A stretch of 64,000 nt of DNA from Anniella stebbinsi (Eukaryota > Chordata > Lepidosauria > Squamata > Anniellidae). Below are positions 11,605 to 22,360 of the stretch, piece after piece (positions within the stretch are counted from its first letter, which is position 1; each line of letters begins with the position of its first letter). The notes under the pieces were generated by a model, which worked only from the letters and a program-made list of their open reading frames with translations, was not told where the DNA came from and made no database searches. The position numbers and the translations under genes are program-made. The stretch lies in the NCBI GenBank assembly GCA_029215795.1, contig JARDYH010000006.1, positions 21,095,501-21,159,500 of the forward strand, in the 5' to 3' direction.

Positions 11605-11924
11605 TAGGCTGACCATATGAAAAGGAGGACAGGGCTCATGTAACTTTAACAGTTGTAGAGAAAAGGGAATTTCAGCCAGTGTCATTTGTATGCAGTTAGT
11701 CCCTGGTGAAATTCCGTCTTCATCACAACAGTTAAAGTTGCACGCACTATACTAGAGTGATCATATACAAAAGAAGGCAGGGCCCCTGCAACTTTAACTG
11801 GTGTGATGAAGATGGAATTTCACCAGGAATTAATTGCATACAAATGACACTGGCTGAAATCCCCTTTTCTCTACAACTGTTAAAGTTACATGAGCCCTGT
11901 CCTCCTTTTCATATGGTCAGCCTA
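11605..11924. mobile_element. hAT-type palindromic MITE, copy 2
   Basis: The ends are TAGGCTGACCATATG and CATATGGTCAGCCTA, with the same 320-bp inverted-repeat body as copy 1. The flanks TGTATATT and AGTATATT match at 7 of 8 bases. It is noncoding. Confidence 0.85.
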
Positions 11925-12529
11925 GTATATTCCTATTTATAGGTTTTAACTTATATGTTTTAGTTTTGTAAGGCTGCCCTGAGGCCCAGCATTGGGCAAA
12001 AGGCAGGATACTACTACTACTACTACTACTAGTAATGTTTCAGATTTTACTTCTGCATCTGATGTTCTTTTGCATTTACTTTTCTTTATAAACCATTCAT
12101 ATCTTAAGACTTCTTGTGTGGCATGTTTTCATTGGTTTAACAAGTTAAAAGGGGTATTCACTGTTTTCATGCTTATGTTATAAAATCTATTTTCAACAGA
12201 CCTAGTAACTTCAAGAGTAACAGAGTTGGGGAAAATCCTCAATCTCTTTGCTATCAGAGGCACTGAGTAAGGGACCCCTGGAGATAATTTAGACTGACCC
12301 CAACCACAAAACACTATTCCCCCTTCTGAAGTGATCTGGATCTTGATTGGAGCAGTGGGAGAGAATGACACACCTCCAGAAAGCATGTCATTCCCCCCTG
12401 CCACGCTAATGGTGGCCTTAAAAGGGAAAGTGTGTAATTCCAGGTCATTATAGACTATTGCATAAAATCCCCCCTGACACTGAGGATAGAACAAAAACCA
12501 GGAGAAATCTGGGGAAATCCTGACAGTTT
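11925..12529. other. Unclassified sequence with (ACT)n microsatellite
   Basis: A pure trinucleotide run lies at 12010-12031. Bases 12190-12525 have a minus-strand open frame (LSGGVSFSPTAPIKIQ...) joined in frame to the neighbouring SINE. This looks like a fragment of a repeat rather than a gene, but I cannot classify it. Confidence 0.45.
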
Positions 12530-12735
12530 TTTTATTATTTATTATTGCATTTATATCCCACCTTTTTTCCACCAAGAAACCCAAGGTGGCATACATAATC
12601 CTCCTCCTCTCCATTTTATCCTCACAATAGCAACCCTGTGAGATGGGTTGGGCTGAGAGTCTGCAACTGGCCCAAAGTCACCCAATGGGTTTTCATGGCT
12701 AAGTGGGGAGTAGAACCCAGATCATGTGCTAGACA
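12530..12735 (-). mobile_element. tRNA-derived SINE, minus strand
   Basis: On the minus strand: GATCTGGGTTCTACTCCCC (box B-like), ...GGGTGACTTTGGGCCAGT..., CTCAGCCCAACCCATCTCACAGGG, GAGGATAAAATGGAGAGGAG, GGTGGGATATAAATG and an (AATA) tail. This is the layout of the common reptile SINE with a LINE-like 3' tail. Confidence 0.75.
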
Positions 12736-12740
12736 CATTC

Positions 12741-13060
12741 CACATTCTTCTTGATTGGCCTGATCTGGAATTGAACAATCGGGGGTTGCTATGTGATGTC
12801 CAAACCTGAACAATATAGTTTAATCATAGGTTAAACAACTAATGTTAACATAATTACTAATTGCACATTAACTGTAGGTTATTTAATCCACAATTAGCCT
12901 ACAATGTCTCAGTTCAGACATCACATAACATCCCTTGATTGGCCCGATCAGGGGTTGAATATTCAAAATGGCCATGAAACGTGCCTAGCATATGCCACAG
13001 CAAATCATGGGTTAATTAATTAACCCATGATATGCTGCTGTTATATGCAAACCAGGTCAA
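12741..13060. repeat. Fold-back repeat, possibly degraded Harbinger-type MITE
   Basis: CAGTTCAGACATCACATAAC (12911 onward) and its inverted counterpart GTTGCTATGTGATGTCC (12785-12801) flank paired GATTGGCC/GGCCAATC words. A perfect 28-bp palindrome lies at 13004-13031. The CAGTTCAGACATCAC word is close to the Harbinger termini found elsewhere in the window. Confidence 0.35.
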
Positions 13061-13744
13061 ACTGAAATATCATAGAGCACTTAACAGAGCTCTATATTAT
13101 CCAGCAATGCCTTTCCCCATGACCAAGATCATTCAGTAATGTTTAGTCAGAAATCAGTCTTATTCAGCTAAGATCCCTTCCAACATTAATCAAAAACTTC
13201 CAGCTTGCAAGTCGATCCTGTTTTATTGCTTCCTATTGAGCTTGGCTGAGGGATTGCTGATGATTAGCCTGGTAATTGCCCCTTGAATAGACTTTCTTAA
13301 TTACCCCTTAATGTCAGTTCCTATTCCAGGGGTGAGGTGAGGGGTGGGCTTTAATCACTTAACTCCTCCATTGTTTTTCCTCTTTATTTGACAAAGCAGT
13401 ATAGCACTATTTCACTATAGAAAATAATATGGTAAAGTAATAAGAGAAATCAATAACGTGAATAGGAATTCACATTAAGGGGCAACTCAGAGAGGCTATT
13501 CAAGATACAATAAATAGGCTATTCATCAGGAGTCCCACCTACCCACCCAGTCATGCTCAACAGGAATTAATATAACAGGCAAAACTTGCAAACAGGTTGT
13601 TTCTGCTGGAAAATCAAAACGGAGTTGTATATGTGAAAAAGTTCTTGGGACTGAACACGAACACGAGTGGTCAATAGTGCAATGCAATTGCAAAAAAGGC
13701 TAGTGCAGTTTTATGCTGCAGTAAATGCAGGTTGCTTACCTGTA
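13061..13744. other. No recognised feature
   Basis: AT-rich flank of the DIRS element. I see no gene or repeat that I can support. Confidence 0.5.
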
Positions 13745-13829
13745 ACTGTAGTTCTTCGAGTGGTCATCTGTGCATTCACACATATGGGCTCTGCGCCTGC
13801 ACGGAGCCTGTCTCGGAAACTTCTATAGC

Positions 13830-14752
13830 TAGGGTGACCAGATTTTGCAAAGCAAAATCCCGGTCCAAAATGGCCACCCCACCAAAGCAGCCCCCCAAAC
13901 ATAAAATAAAAGAATTAAAAAGGCCGCCCACCATGCGGACAACAAGCAGACATCCCCACCATCCCCCCACCCGAAACAACCCCCCCAAGCCACCCACCTC
14001 CAAAAAAACCCAGCCCGGACCTACCGGGTCCTCTGCTGCCACCGCCGATCTCCTCCACTGCCGCGTGACCCCCTGCAGCCCCCTCACCCTTCTTGCCCTG
14101 CTCCTGGGTTCCCTGGAGGTACAGGAGGAACAGCAACAGCAGCAGCAGGCAAAGGAGGAGGAAGAGCCTGCTTTAAAATGCCCGCGCTACTCCCCGGCCT
14201 CGGCAGGAAACAAGTGCTCAGCGTTAGAGAGCGTCAACAAATTCCTTGTCTGGTGGCTAAAGCAGTTAGCCACCAGACAAGGAATTTGTTGACACTCCCT
14301 AACGCTGAGCACTTGTTTCCTGCTGAGGCCGGGAGCAGCACAGGCAGGAAACAAGTGCTCAGCGTTAGGTAGCATCAACAAATTCCTTGTCTGGTGGCTA
14401 AAGCAGTTAGCCACCAGACAAGGAATTTGTTGACGCTCCCTAATGCTGAGCACTTCTTTCTTGCGGAGGCTGAGGAGCAGCGCGGGCAGGAAAGAAATGC
14501 TCAGCCGTAGGGAGCGTCAACAAATTCCTTGTCTGGTGGCTAAAGCAGTTAGCCACCAGACAAGGAATTTGTTGACGCTCCCTAACACTGAGCACTTCTT
14601 TCTTGCCAGGCGGGGGAGCAGCGCGGGCATTTTAGGGCAGGAGGAAAGCTGATCCTTTCCCCGGTTTGCCCCTGCCGCCCCCCCCTGTCAGCCCAGATTG
14701 CCCCAGTTTTCCCGGTTAGGACCGGGAAATCCAGGGCGATCTGGTCACCCTA
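13830..14752. mobile_element. Non-autonomous hAT element inserted in the DIRS terminal repeat
   Basis: The ends TAGGGTGACCAGAT and ATCTGGTCACCCTA are flanked by a perfect 8-bp duplication TCTATAGC (13822-13829 and 14753-14760). The 923-bp body is GC-rich with a CCCGGTCC...GGACCGGG subterminal pair and holds a triple hairpin array. The open frames within it are palindrome by-products, and no transposase is present. Confidence 0.88.
14193..14607. repeat. Three tandem long hairpins inside the hAT element
   Basis: Hairpin units lie at 14193-14333, 14344-14464 and 14486-14607. Each has arms of about 58-70 bp running GCAGGAAACAAGTGCTCAGC through CAAATTCCTTGTCTGGTGGC, a loop near TAAAGCAGTTA, then the reverse complement. 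The copies differ by a few bases only. Confidence 0.9.
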
Positions 14753-14929
14753 TCTATAGCTAAGGCAAACGTTTTTGGTGGGAACCCCTCCCCCACCATC
14801 TACTGACTCCGTGTCCCCGCCTTTCTCCTCAGTTCCAACAGACTGACTTGCTGGACCCATAACTAGGAGAGAAACTGCTCGGTATCGACAGTACATTTAC
14901 ATCGACACCAAAGCGGGGATGGTGGGTGG

Positions 14930-15003
14930 GTTGTGTGAATGCACAGATGGCCACTTGAAGAACTACAGTTCTCTGGTCTCTGTGCATCACACATATGGGC
15001 GAT
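14930..15003. repeat. DIRS internal complementary region
   Basis: The first half (to about 14971) is the reverse complement of the left terminus, TGTAGTTCTTCGAGTGGTC. The second half, TTCTCTGGTCTCTGTGCATC, matches the complement of the right terminus. In DIRS elements this region guides formation of the circular intermediate. Confidence 0.8.
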
Positions 15004-15954
15004 TAACAAGCTCAATTCCTGGTGGAGGGTAGGTGTAGATCAATGTTCCTTCGCAAGACAAAGAAATTGCTTGCCCGAAATTGCAGTTTGTCCTGGTACA
15101 AACAACCAAGTGGTAGCGTGTAAAGTTAAAGGACTTATACCAAATAGCTGCATTACATAAGTCTGGGATTGACAATCCCCTGCCTAAAGATGCCGACGTT
15201 GATGCACTGCTCATCAACTTAGCTGTTACCGGACCAATGAGTTGCAAGCCCTTCAACTCGTAGGGCAGTTTAATAGCATGTACAAACCACTCCACAAGTC
15301 ATTGCAACTCTTGCGTCTTATGAAATTTGTCCGTTCTAGCCCTGTGTGGAAGCCCAGGTAGGGTGCATCAATACTGAGGCAGCTAATTCATTCAATCTGT
15401 GTAGTGTTGATATAGCCATCAGAAAACAACCTTCCAAGAAAATTAACGTCATATCCGAGGGTGCCATTGGTTTAACTGGTTTCAATGTCAGAGATTGTGG
15501 CACGACAGCGAAACTCCATGCCAGAATGAAACTCCTGATTAGAGAAGCCAGATTCGTAATGCTCAGAGGAACCCCCTAACAATGGGGTTGGTGCAAAAAC
15601 AGGTAAAGCGGTCAAGTACCCACATAGCAACAACTATTTCAGCCCTATAGTGTATAGGGGTTATAAAGTGTAAGTACATAATTAAGGAGGCTGAATGGGG
15701 CTTAAGGCCCTGAAGATCCATGTATTTAGAAAATAATCCCATTGTGCAGTATACAACTTCTTCGTTGCCAGGCTACAGGCTGGATGAAAAAATGGAATCA
15801 ACCTCATGTCGAAAGTAGTTACAGTATTGGGATACCCCATGCCATGGGTCTGAGCATATACAGGAGCGTAAACTACTGGGGGGTGCAGGGCAATGCCCCC
15901 ACTGGGATTTCCCAAAGGGGGCAATGCCCAACCAAGTAACATCAGTAAACTCAC
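14987..15954 (-). pseudogene. DIRS tyrosine recombinase
   Basis: This is the integrase of DIRS elements, a phage-like tyrosine recombinase that inserts circular cDNA. The N-terminal part (15954-15682) contains ATKKLYTAQWDYFL. The C-terminal part (15295-14987) contains IPDLCNAAIWYKSFNFTRYH, the usual context of the catalytic tyrosine, here codon 15113-15115, and ends in PPPGIELVNRPYV, which runs into the internal complementary region as in related elements. The middle (15296-15681) is disrupted by stops. The first residues overlap a span where the frame is not certain. Confidence 0.75.
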
Positions 15955-16308
15955 AGCCTGACTGACAGATTCATCAGTCAGTCTCCAGTTGTCTGTATTC
16001 TTATGTGTTTGGGACAGTCTAAATTACATCCAAGCACATCCTGCTTCCGCCTCAGCTGTCCAGCAGATCTCCTTGCAAGAAAAAAAGCCACTCTCCTTTT
16101 GTGTCAGGGTCAGGCTTCCCCAGATTCATTTTCTCCTATCCCCTCAGACCTTGTAAGACAAAAGATTACCCATTTAGGAATTACAGTCTGGGTACATCTT
16201 GACGAGGGTTTTGGGGTGGATCCAGAGTGGCAGCAGGTCATCTATATGATGCAGCTGACATCCCGAAGCCATCCAGGGGTAAATCCCTGAAGCTCCGGTT
16301 TTAAAAAG

Positions 16309-17849
16309 TCAGGCACTTACTGTACCTTTTTTATCTTCAGAGCTGCGGCGGAGCCAATGGTGACCCCTGATTGGTCGCCATTGGCTGGACAGGGAAGGGG
16401 ACCACCAAGCCCCCCCCAAAAAAATTGAGAAGTCTACGCCCCTGAGCATATGTAGATCGAGGTGTAAGACTCTGTCTTGATACCCGGTAAGGAACATCAG
16501 TGCTGACATGAGTCGGAGGATACTACTCTGTGATATCTTCAGAAGCAGAGTGAGCCACACCTGTCTCGGCCACCAAGGGGTGACTATGATGTAGACTGTG
16601 TGGACTACACAATATTAATATTGCCATGAGAGGAAAAATGAGGGGAACAGGTAAATAGACTTCCAGTTCACTTGACCTGGAATGCATTCCCCAGGGACCT
16701 GTTCCAGTTCCCCGCTCTCGAACAAAAACAGACGACCAATTGTGTTGTGAGGTGATGCAAAGAGGTTTATCTCTGAAGTCCCCCATTCCTGAAAAAACTC
16801 GAGATAGAACCGAAGATTTGACTGCTACTCGTGTGGGTCCCTCTGAACTCTGTTGAGCCAGACCGTTAGATACTTGTCTCATTCGTCAAAGTTTAGGGCC
16901 GAAATGAAATTTCCCTGCGGACGGTCCCGTCGAAAATTGTCATTAGGGCAAATGCAGAGAGTGGGTTCCTCCTCCCCTGCTTACATACCACAACACAGGT
17001 GTGTTGTTCGTAATAGCCCACACTCTGTGATTGGTCAGGTAAGTCTCATAAGACTGGAGTGCCTTCCTTACTGCTATAAGCTTCAACAAGTAGATGTGGC
17101 GCATATTGTTTCTCCCTTGCCACATTCCTTGGGGTCAAGAGGGCTGCAAAGAGATTCCTAGTAGAATGGGAAAGTGTTTGTATGAGGACTTGAGATGGGG
17201 AAGGAGGCAGAAAAAGGCATGCCCCATAGCAAATAGTCTGTGCAAGTACACCGATGTAGGATTGTTAGATCCAGGGTGAGTCTGGATTCTGTGTTCACTA
17301 TGAGGCCCAAAGAGCTCAATAAACTGAGTAGTCACCCTGCCTTCGATAGCATTTCCTTCGAGGATGCCATCAGAAGCCAGTTGTCTAAATATGGGTAGAT
17401 TTCTACCCTTTGTAGGTGAATGAATGGAAGGACCAGTGACATACATTTTGTAAATATTCTGGGGCAGGGCTTAGGCTGAACGGGGGTACCAGAAAGTAGG
17501 ATATGTGTTATCAGGAATTCCTGGTTCTGACGTACGTATTGAGCTGTCTCAAATCCAGGACAGGTTGAAGAGATCTGTAGAGGAGTGGACCAAATATTAA
17601 ATCAGAGAGTGATATAGGTCTTCCGAAAGAGGCTCCACTCTGTACAGCTACCCCATCAACAGGCGATGCAGAAGAGAGCAATGTTGGGTCCGACTGATAG
17701 CCCTCTAAGGATTGAGGAGAATCAGGTATAGTTCTATGATTTAACTCATCTTCCCCAAGCTGATATTTTTGACACCCCACAGAGTGGGGCTGGAAAGGGG
17801 AAGAGCTAAGTGGATGTACTGACGCATTCACGACAGTATCATGAGTCAA
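16309..17849 (-). pseudogene. DIRS reverse transcriptase and RNase H
   Basis: From the 5' side on the minus strand, QPVLDLRQLNTYVRT (near 17511-17560) matches the first reverse-transcriptase block of DIRS elements (RPVLDLRxLN). YPYLDNWLL near 17385-17405 corresponds to the catalytic YLDD box, with the second aspartate changed to asparagine. RNase H follows with LLKLIAVRKALQSYETYL and NNTPVLWYVSRGGGTHS (17125-16943; TDNTT in intact relatives). The last part (16882-16523) encodes a piece resembling the HNW...PPIPLI region found between RNase H and recombinase. At least five frame interruptions are evident. Confidence 0.75.
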
Positions 17850-19420
17850 CAGTTGAGCCCTGTGGACAGGTCACAAAGACAGTGATCTCGGTGAAGCTGG
17901 AGGGAGTTGCGAGAAAACTTCCTCCAGTGGCAATCACGATACCGATGGAGCTGCTCGTATCGAGAAAGGCATGTGTACCAATATAGGGGGTGGTATCAAT
18001 GCCTGGTATGGGAGTTACAGGTCCATTGCAAGAGGTGCCCCCCTCATGATTGATGCCAATCTCTGTACTGGTACTGCATTCTTGGGGGAGGCAACCCAGT
18101 TGAAGTTCTGTCCCTCTTTTCTTTTTTTCTTTTTTTCTTTTTTTTTACAGGGACCCGAGAATGATGCCCCTAGACATCACAGGCATAAAAACTCTCTCCG
18201 TTGAAGTCATAGCACTCCTATTGTAGCAGCTCTAGGGAGCAGCCCTGTAATTGGCAGCTAGCCTGTAATGGCTGTGCTAATTACTTGGTGGAGAGATGTC
18301 CACTTCAAGCTGCATGTTAGATGTCTCTTCTTGGTACCAAGAGATTGGTACCAAAGGAGGCAGTTGGGTCTCACCCTTTGATGTTGATTCTGCCTGCTAG
18401 ATGTCTCATCTTGACATTGAAGCTGCATGTTAGGCATCTCATCTTGGAGCTCAGCACCAAGGAGCTCAGTACCGAAGGAGGCAGTTGATGTCGATTCTGC
18501 CTGCTAGACGTCTCATCTTGACATTGAAGCTGCATCGAGTATCGAGAGCTTAGACCTCAGTACCGAAGGAGCCAGTTAAGTCATCGCTGCCAAAGGGGAC
18601 ACCCTCGGTATCGGGGGGGGGGGGTCCCTAACAGCTGCAGAGGGGTCGGAACCCAGTATTTCTCTAACTGTAGAAACACAGGTAGTGAGTATCCAGATGT
18701 TAGAAGATCGGAACGACCCATGGTTAGGGTCGGGGTCCGAAGACGCTGAGGTGTTCTCCATAGAATCGCTCCACGCAATCAGTCCCCAGAAGGCTTATGT
18801 AACCTGGCCTTCTTAGATATCCCATTCACTGTAGAGACAGCTAGGGAGCATCCAAATGTTGGAAGATTGGAATAACCCATGGTCAGAGTCAGGGTCCAAG
18901 GATGCAGAGGGGCTCTCCTCTGTAGAATCGCTCCATTCAATCAGCCCCAGAAGGCTCCAGCCTTCTTAGATATCCCTCTTGCTGTAGATACAGCATGGGG
19001 AGAGTCTAAATGTTGGAAGATCGGATGAGGCATGGAGAGGCCATGTCTCCAGTAAGTCGAGGAGCCTGTGCCATAAGTGTAATGATTGCCTGGAAGAATC
19101 CATGGCTTCTAGAGCTTTTATCCACAGAATTGCCATACAGTAGCTACAGGTTTCGACGACCTGAACCTCTCCCAAAACAAATCAAACAGAGAAAAGTCTG
19201 TCTGCTGGGGAAGCTTGCTGACACACTTAACACATTTCAAAAGGGGCCTTAATGGCCGTGTGATCCCCCTCAACATCTAAGAATATAACAACAATCAATT
19301 AAGACTAAAAATAAACTAAAAACAAAGTAAAATAGCTAAAAACCTTAGCACTCTAAAGCTTTCTCCTCACGAGAAAGACAGGAGTTCCCAACAAGACATC
19401 CTTTCGGCAAGGCAGTCAAA
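17850..19420 (-). pseudogene. DIRS gag-like region
   Basis: Position, upstream of the reverse transcriptase on the minus strand, suggests the gag-like gene. Only short frames remain (for example 18761-18576 and 19175-18966), rich in Ser, Asp and Pro. Internal tandem repeats dominate the region. No zinc knuckle is visible. The function is inferred from position alone. Confidence 0.5.
18300..18960. repeat. Two tandem repeat blocks in the DIRS gag-like region
   Basis: Block 1 (about 18300-18570) repeats TGCCTGCTAGATGTCTCATC, CTTGACATTGAAGCTGCAT and GTACCGAAGGAGGCAGTTG. Block 2 (about 18655-19040) repeats a 150-160-bp unit with AACCCATGG, GTCAGGGTCC and AATCGCTCCA. The repeats are diverged, so the expansion is old. 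Confidence 0.75.
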
Positions 19421-19744
19421 AAAGAACTGAGGAGAAAGGTGGGAACACAGAGTCAGTAGATGGTGGGGGAGGGGTTCCCGCCAAAAAGTTTCTGAGACAG
19501 GCTCCGTACAGGCACAGAGCCCATATGTGTGATGCACAGAGACCACGAAGAAGAACAGAAGCTATGGATGGATGAATCCAGTTAACCCATCCTGCCAATG
19601 GAAAAGCTTCCACCAGCAGAATAGGTAGGGGAGTGATTCCTCCACTCCGTGTTCCTCAAAATCTTGGGAGGGCCCTCCACAGCAGATTTTAGGGGAGGAG
19701 AGAGGGGAACTCCATTTGTGCAATACTAGATTTTGCCTATAGTT

Positions 19745-20135
19745 TGAAGATACTGGATGCATTTACCCTGGAGAATAGAAGACTGAATGGGGACATGATA
19801 GCACTCTTCAGATACTTTAAGGTTTGCCACACAGAGGAGGGCAAAGACTTGTTCTATACTATTCCAGAAAGCAGGACTATAACTAACTGGCTCAAACTAC
19901 AGGATGGTAAATTTTAGGTGTACATCAGAAGAAATGTCTTAAAGGTAAGAACAGTTTGACAATGAAACCAATTACTGGGGTGAACAGGTGGTCTCTCCCT
20001 CACTGGAGATCTTCAAGCAGAGGCTAGACAGCCACTTGTTGGGAAAACTGTAGCTCTGGTTTCCTTGCATCAAGCAGGAGGCTTAAAGTAGATGGCCTAC
20101 AAGGCTCCCTCTCCTCTATGATTCTAGCCCTGAAA
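19745..20135 (+). mobile_element. CR1 LINE 3' end fragment
   Basis: Translated pieces include LENRRLNGDMIALFRYFK, EEGKDLFYTIPESRT and the LEIFKQRLDSHL-like end, characteristic of CR1 ORF2 C-termini. The sequence ends CTCTATGATTCTAGCCC, like the CR1 tail. It is 5'-truncated and frameshifted. Confidence 0.8.
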
Positions 20136-20210
20136 AGACTCAACTGCACTTTGGCAGTCCAAGCTGAAAAGGTTGGTGCTGCAATTATGCTATACAGCAA
20201 AAAACAAAAC

Positions 20211-20242
<32 letters not shown>

Positions 20243-20563
20243 AAAGAGGTCAAAACAGGGTCTGAAAAAACACAGGACAACATAGAAAACACTGAAATTC
20301 CAAAAACTGTCAACAACACCATCTGGATTCTCCATAAAAAGTGACAGAACAAAAGGATGGCAATTCCTGAGAAAAGCGACTCATGTGGATGGCATGAGGT
20401 GGACCTACCAAAATTCTTCCTTCTACATTGGCATATAAAGGCTGGCAAGCCTAAGAGTTAGCAGAAACCTCAACAACCTAGTACTCTTCTCCAATCCCAT
20501 CCATTTCACTGTCTTGCGCTCGCTGAGGGAAGACAGGATACAAATATTTTAAACAAATACATA
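20136..20563. repeat. (CA)n microsatellite at 20212-20241, otherwise unrecognised
   Basis: About 15 CA units are uninterrupted. I see nothing else I can name in this interval. Confidence 0.7.
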
Positions 20564-20788
20564 CCGTATTTCATCGATTTTAAGACACACTTTTTCTCCC
20601 ATGTTTACATCTGTAAAAACAAGGTGCATCTTAGAATTGATAGTGACTTAGAATCACTGGATTTCTCCCATGCTTTGCAGAAGGCACTAGGGCTCTGCAT
20701 GCCCCCCCCTGCGACTCGCCCTAGCGGGTCCCGAGGAACCCCACAACCCCCCCCCCACTTACCTTGATCACTGCTGCCTCAGCTTGGG

Positions 20789-22272
20789 TGTCGGATGTTA
20801 TGGACAATTCACAAGGCAGGCCTTGTGAATTGTGAGTTTAAGGATGGAGAATTGTTGTGAGAAAGTTCTGTATCAGTTTGTGTCTGTAAGCTTATCACTG
20901 TTGCTGTTTCTTGTGGGAGGCTTGCTAACCGAGGCTTTGAGCTGAGAAATTTCTTTGAGAACAAATGTGTGTTTAGAAAAGGTGGGGGCTATCTTGCAAG
21001 CTGTCTTTCACATGGTGTCGTCATCAAGAGGAGGTAACTGTGCTGCTTTATTGGCACATGAGTTTAGATTACAGGCTTGAAGTCTTGTCAGTCAAGTAGC
21101 TTAGAATAGCCAGCTTCTAGCTTATGATAGAAACGAGCAAAAAAAAGGTTTTTTGCTAAAAATTATTTGTTCTACGCTTTCTATGAAACTCGTGTTTTAG
21201 AATTCTGTTTAGAAATGTTAGATGCACTCTGTACATGTTCTGTTGCTATTTGGACTTGGAATTTCTAAAGACTGTGCTATGAAAAGCGCTCTGAAGCTTT
21301 TCATAGACTTAGATAGATTCTGGATCGTGTTCTATGGCCTGTGAGAGAGGGCTTTCTTTAGATGGAGCCAAAGTACGGGCACAGAGAAAGCTTCCTTAGC
21401 TAATCATTGCTGTTTTTGGATTGTGTGTGTGTGACCTGCGAGAGAGCTTTCTTCAGAGCCAAAATTAAGGGCAAGAGGGGTTTCCTAGGTCGAAGAGGTT
21501 CGTGCCCTGATATCTTGCTTAGGGTGCCTCTACAAGAGGCATTTAAAGCTCTTTCAAGGCACATTAAAAAAATTACCTCTACAAGAATGGAGCACAAATC
21601 GGGCGTAGAGGCACGTTATCTCCCCGATTATGCGCATTATCGAATGCGTGTTAAATCGCGAGTTTTATTTTGCTCCGTCCGTTAAAGCGCATTTTGACTG
21701 TGTGAATAAGCGCTTATGCGCAATAACTACTTGTAAAGTGCATTTTGGACATCTGTTAATGCGCTTCACCGCCTCTCGCCGCCTCTCATGCAGAGGGATT
21801 AGGCGTAAATGCGCTTCTGCGATTATGCGCATAATCGCCTAACCAGGCGCAAAAGCGAATCCTTGTAGAGGGGACCTTACATGATCAGCTCAGTGTTTTC
21901 CAGCAGGCTGAGTCTAATTCATGCAAGATGAATCTGTTCTTTGCCGGGCTTCATGCATCCCTATGCTAGAGTTTCTCCTTGAGCACTGCTCTTGTTCCTG
22001 ATAAGTCTGTGTGTGTCGCTGCTAGTGACTGCTCACATGAGACAGGGGCAACTCTACACGTCTCCCCCCGAGTGATTGCTGTTCACATCAAACCATTGTA
22101 CCTGAAGCTATCTGGCCATCATCAGCTTTACGTAGATATATGCAAATATAAAACCGTTATACTTGATTTCCTTGTGATTTCACAAATAAAAAAAGACTCA
22201 CCATTTTAAAATGTGTTGTCAGTTTGTCAAAGTTCATGAGAAGAAGCCTAGAGTTGAGCTTAAATCACGACA
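20789..22272. mobile_element. Solo LTR inside the TA-flanked transposon
   Basis: It starts TGTCGGATGTTATGG and ends AAATCACGACA (TGTCG...CGACA inverted ends), with perfect 5-bp target duplications TTGGG at 20784-20788 and 22273-22277. An AATAAA at about 22186 fits an LTR polyadenylation signal on the plus strand. The net length without the nested MITE is about 1.1 kb. No coding sequence is present. Confidence 0.8.
21532..21876. mobile_element. Harbinger-type MITE inside the LTR
   Basis: The ends GGGTGCCTCTACAAG and CTTGTAGAGGGGACC match at 12 of 15 bases and are flanked by TTA on both sides (21529-21531, 21877-21879), the usual PIF/Harbinger target duplication. The body is rich in CpG-bearing palindromic words such as GCGCATTATCG and CGATTATGCGC. 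It is noncoding and unrelated in sequence to the GGCTGAATTCGG family of this window. Confidence 0.8.
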
Positions 22273-22274
22273 TT

Positions 22275-22360
22275 GGGAAGACTTTAGTACTGGGAAGGAG
22301 GCCATGATCTCGGGAGATCTTGGGAGATCTTGGCCTCCTTCCCAGTACTGAAGCCTTCCC
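22275..22360. repeat. Hairpin within the TA-flanked transposon
   Basis: The arms AGTACTGGGAAGGAGGCCA and TGGCCTCCTTCCCAGTACT pair around a short GATCTCGGGAGATC centre and extend imperfectly to GGGAAGAC/CCTTCCC. Confidence 0.85.

Larger units (their letters stand above)
13745..19556 (-). mobile_element. DIRS-type tyrosine-recombinase retrotransposon (degraded)
   Basis: The inverted terminal repeats share CTCTGTGCATCACACATATGGG-like cores: left 13745-13829 plus 14753-14838 (split by a hAT), right 19428-19556 in inverse orientation. An internal complementary region at 14930-15003 joins the complements of both outer ends, which is diagnostic of DIRS elements. On the minus strand the order is gag-like, reverse transcriptase, RNase H, then tyrosine recombinase next to the internal complementary region. 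All frames are broken. Integration through recombination leaves no target duplication, and none is seen. Confidence 0.85.

Noticed and set aside
13732..14292. 186-codon open frame on the plus strand
   Set aside because: It crosses from the DIRS terminal repeat into the hAT element and hairpin array, so it is a composite of repeats.
18300..18570. CRISPR-like spaced repeats
   Set aside because: Vertebrate context, repeats are diverged and lie in a DIRS gag-like region; unit and spacer lengths are irregular.
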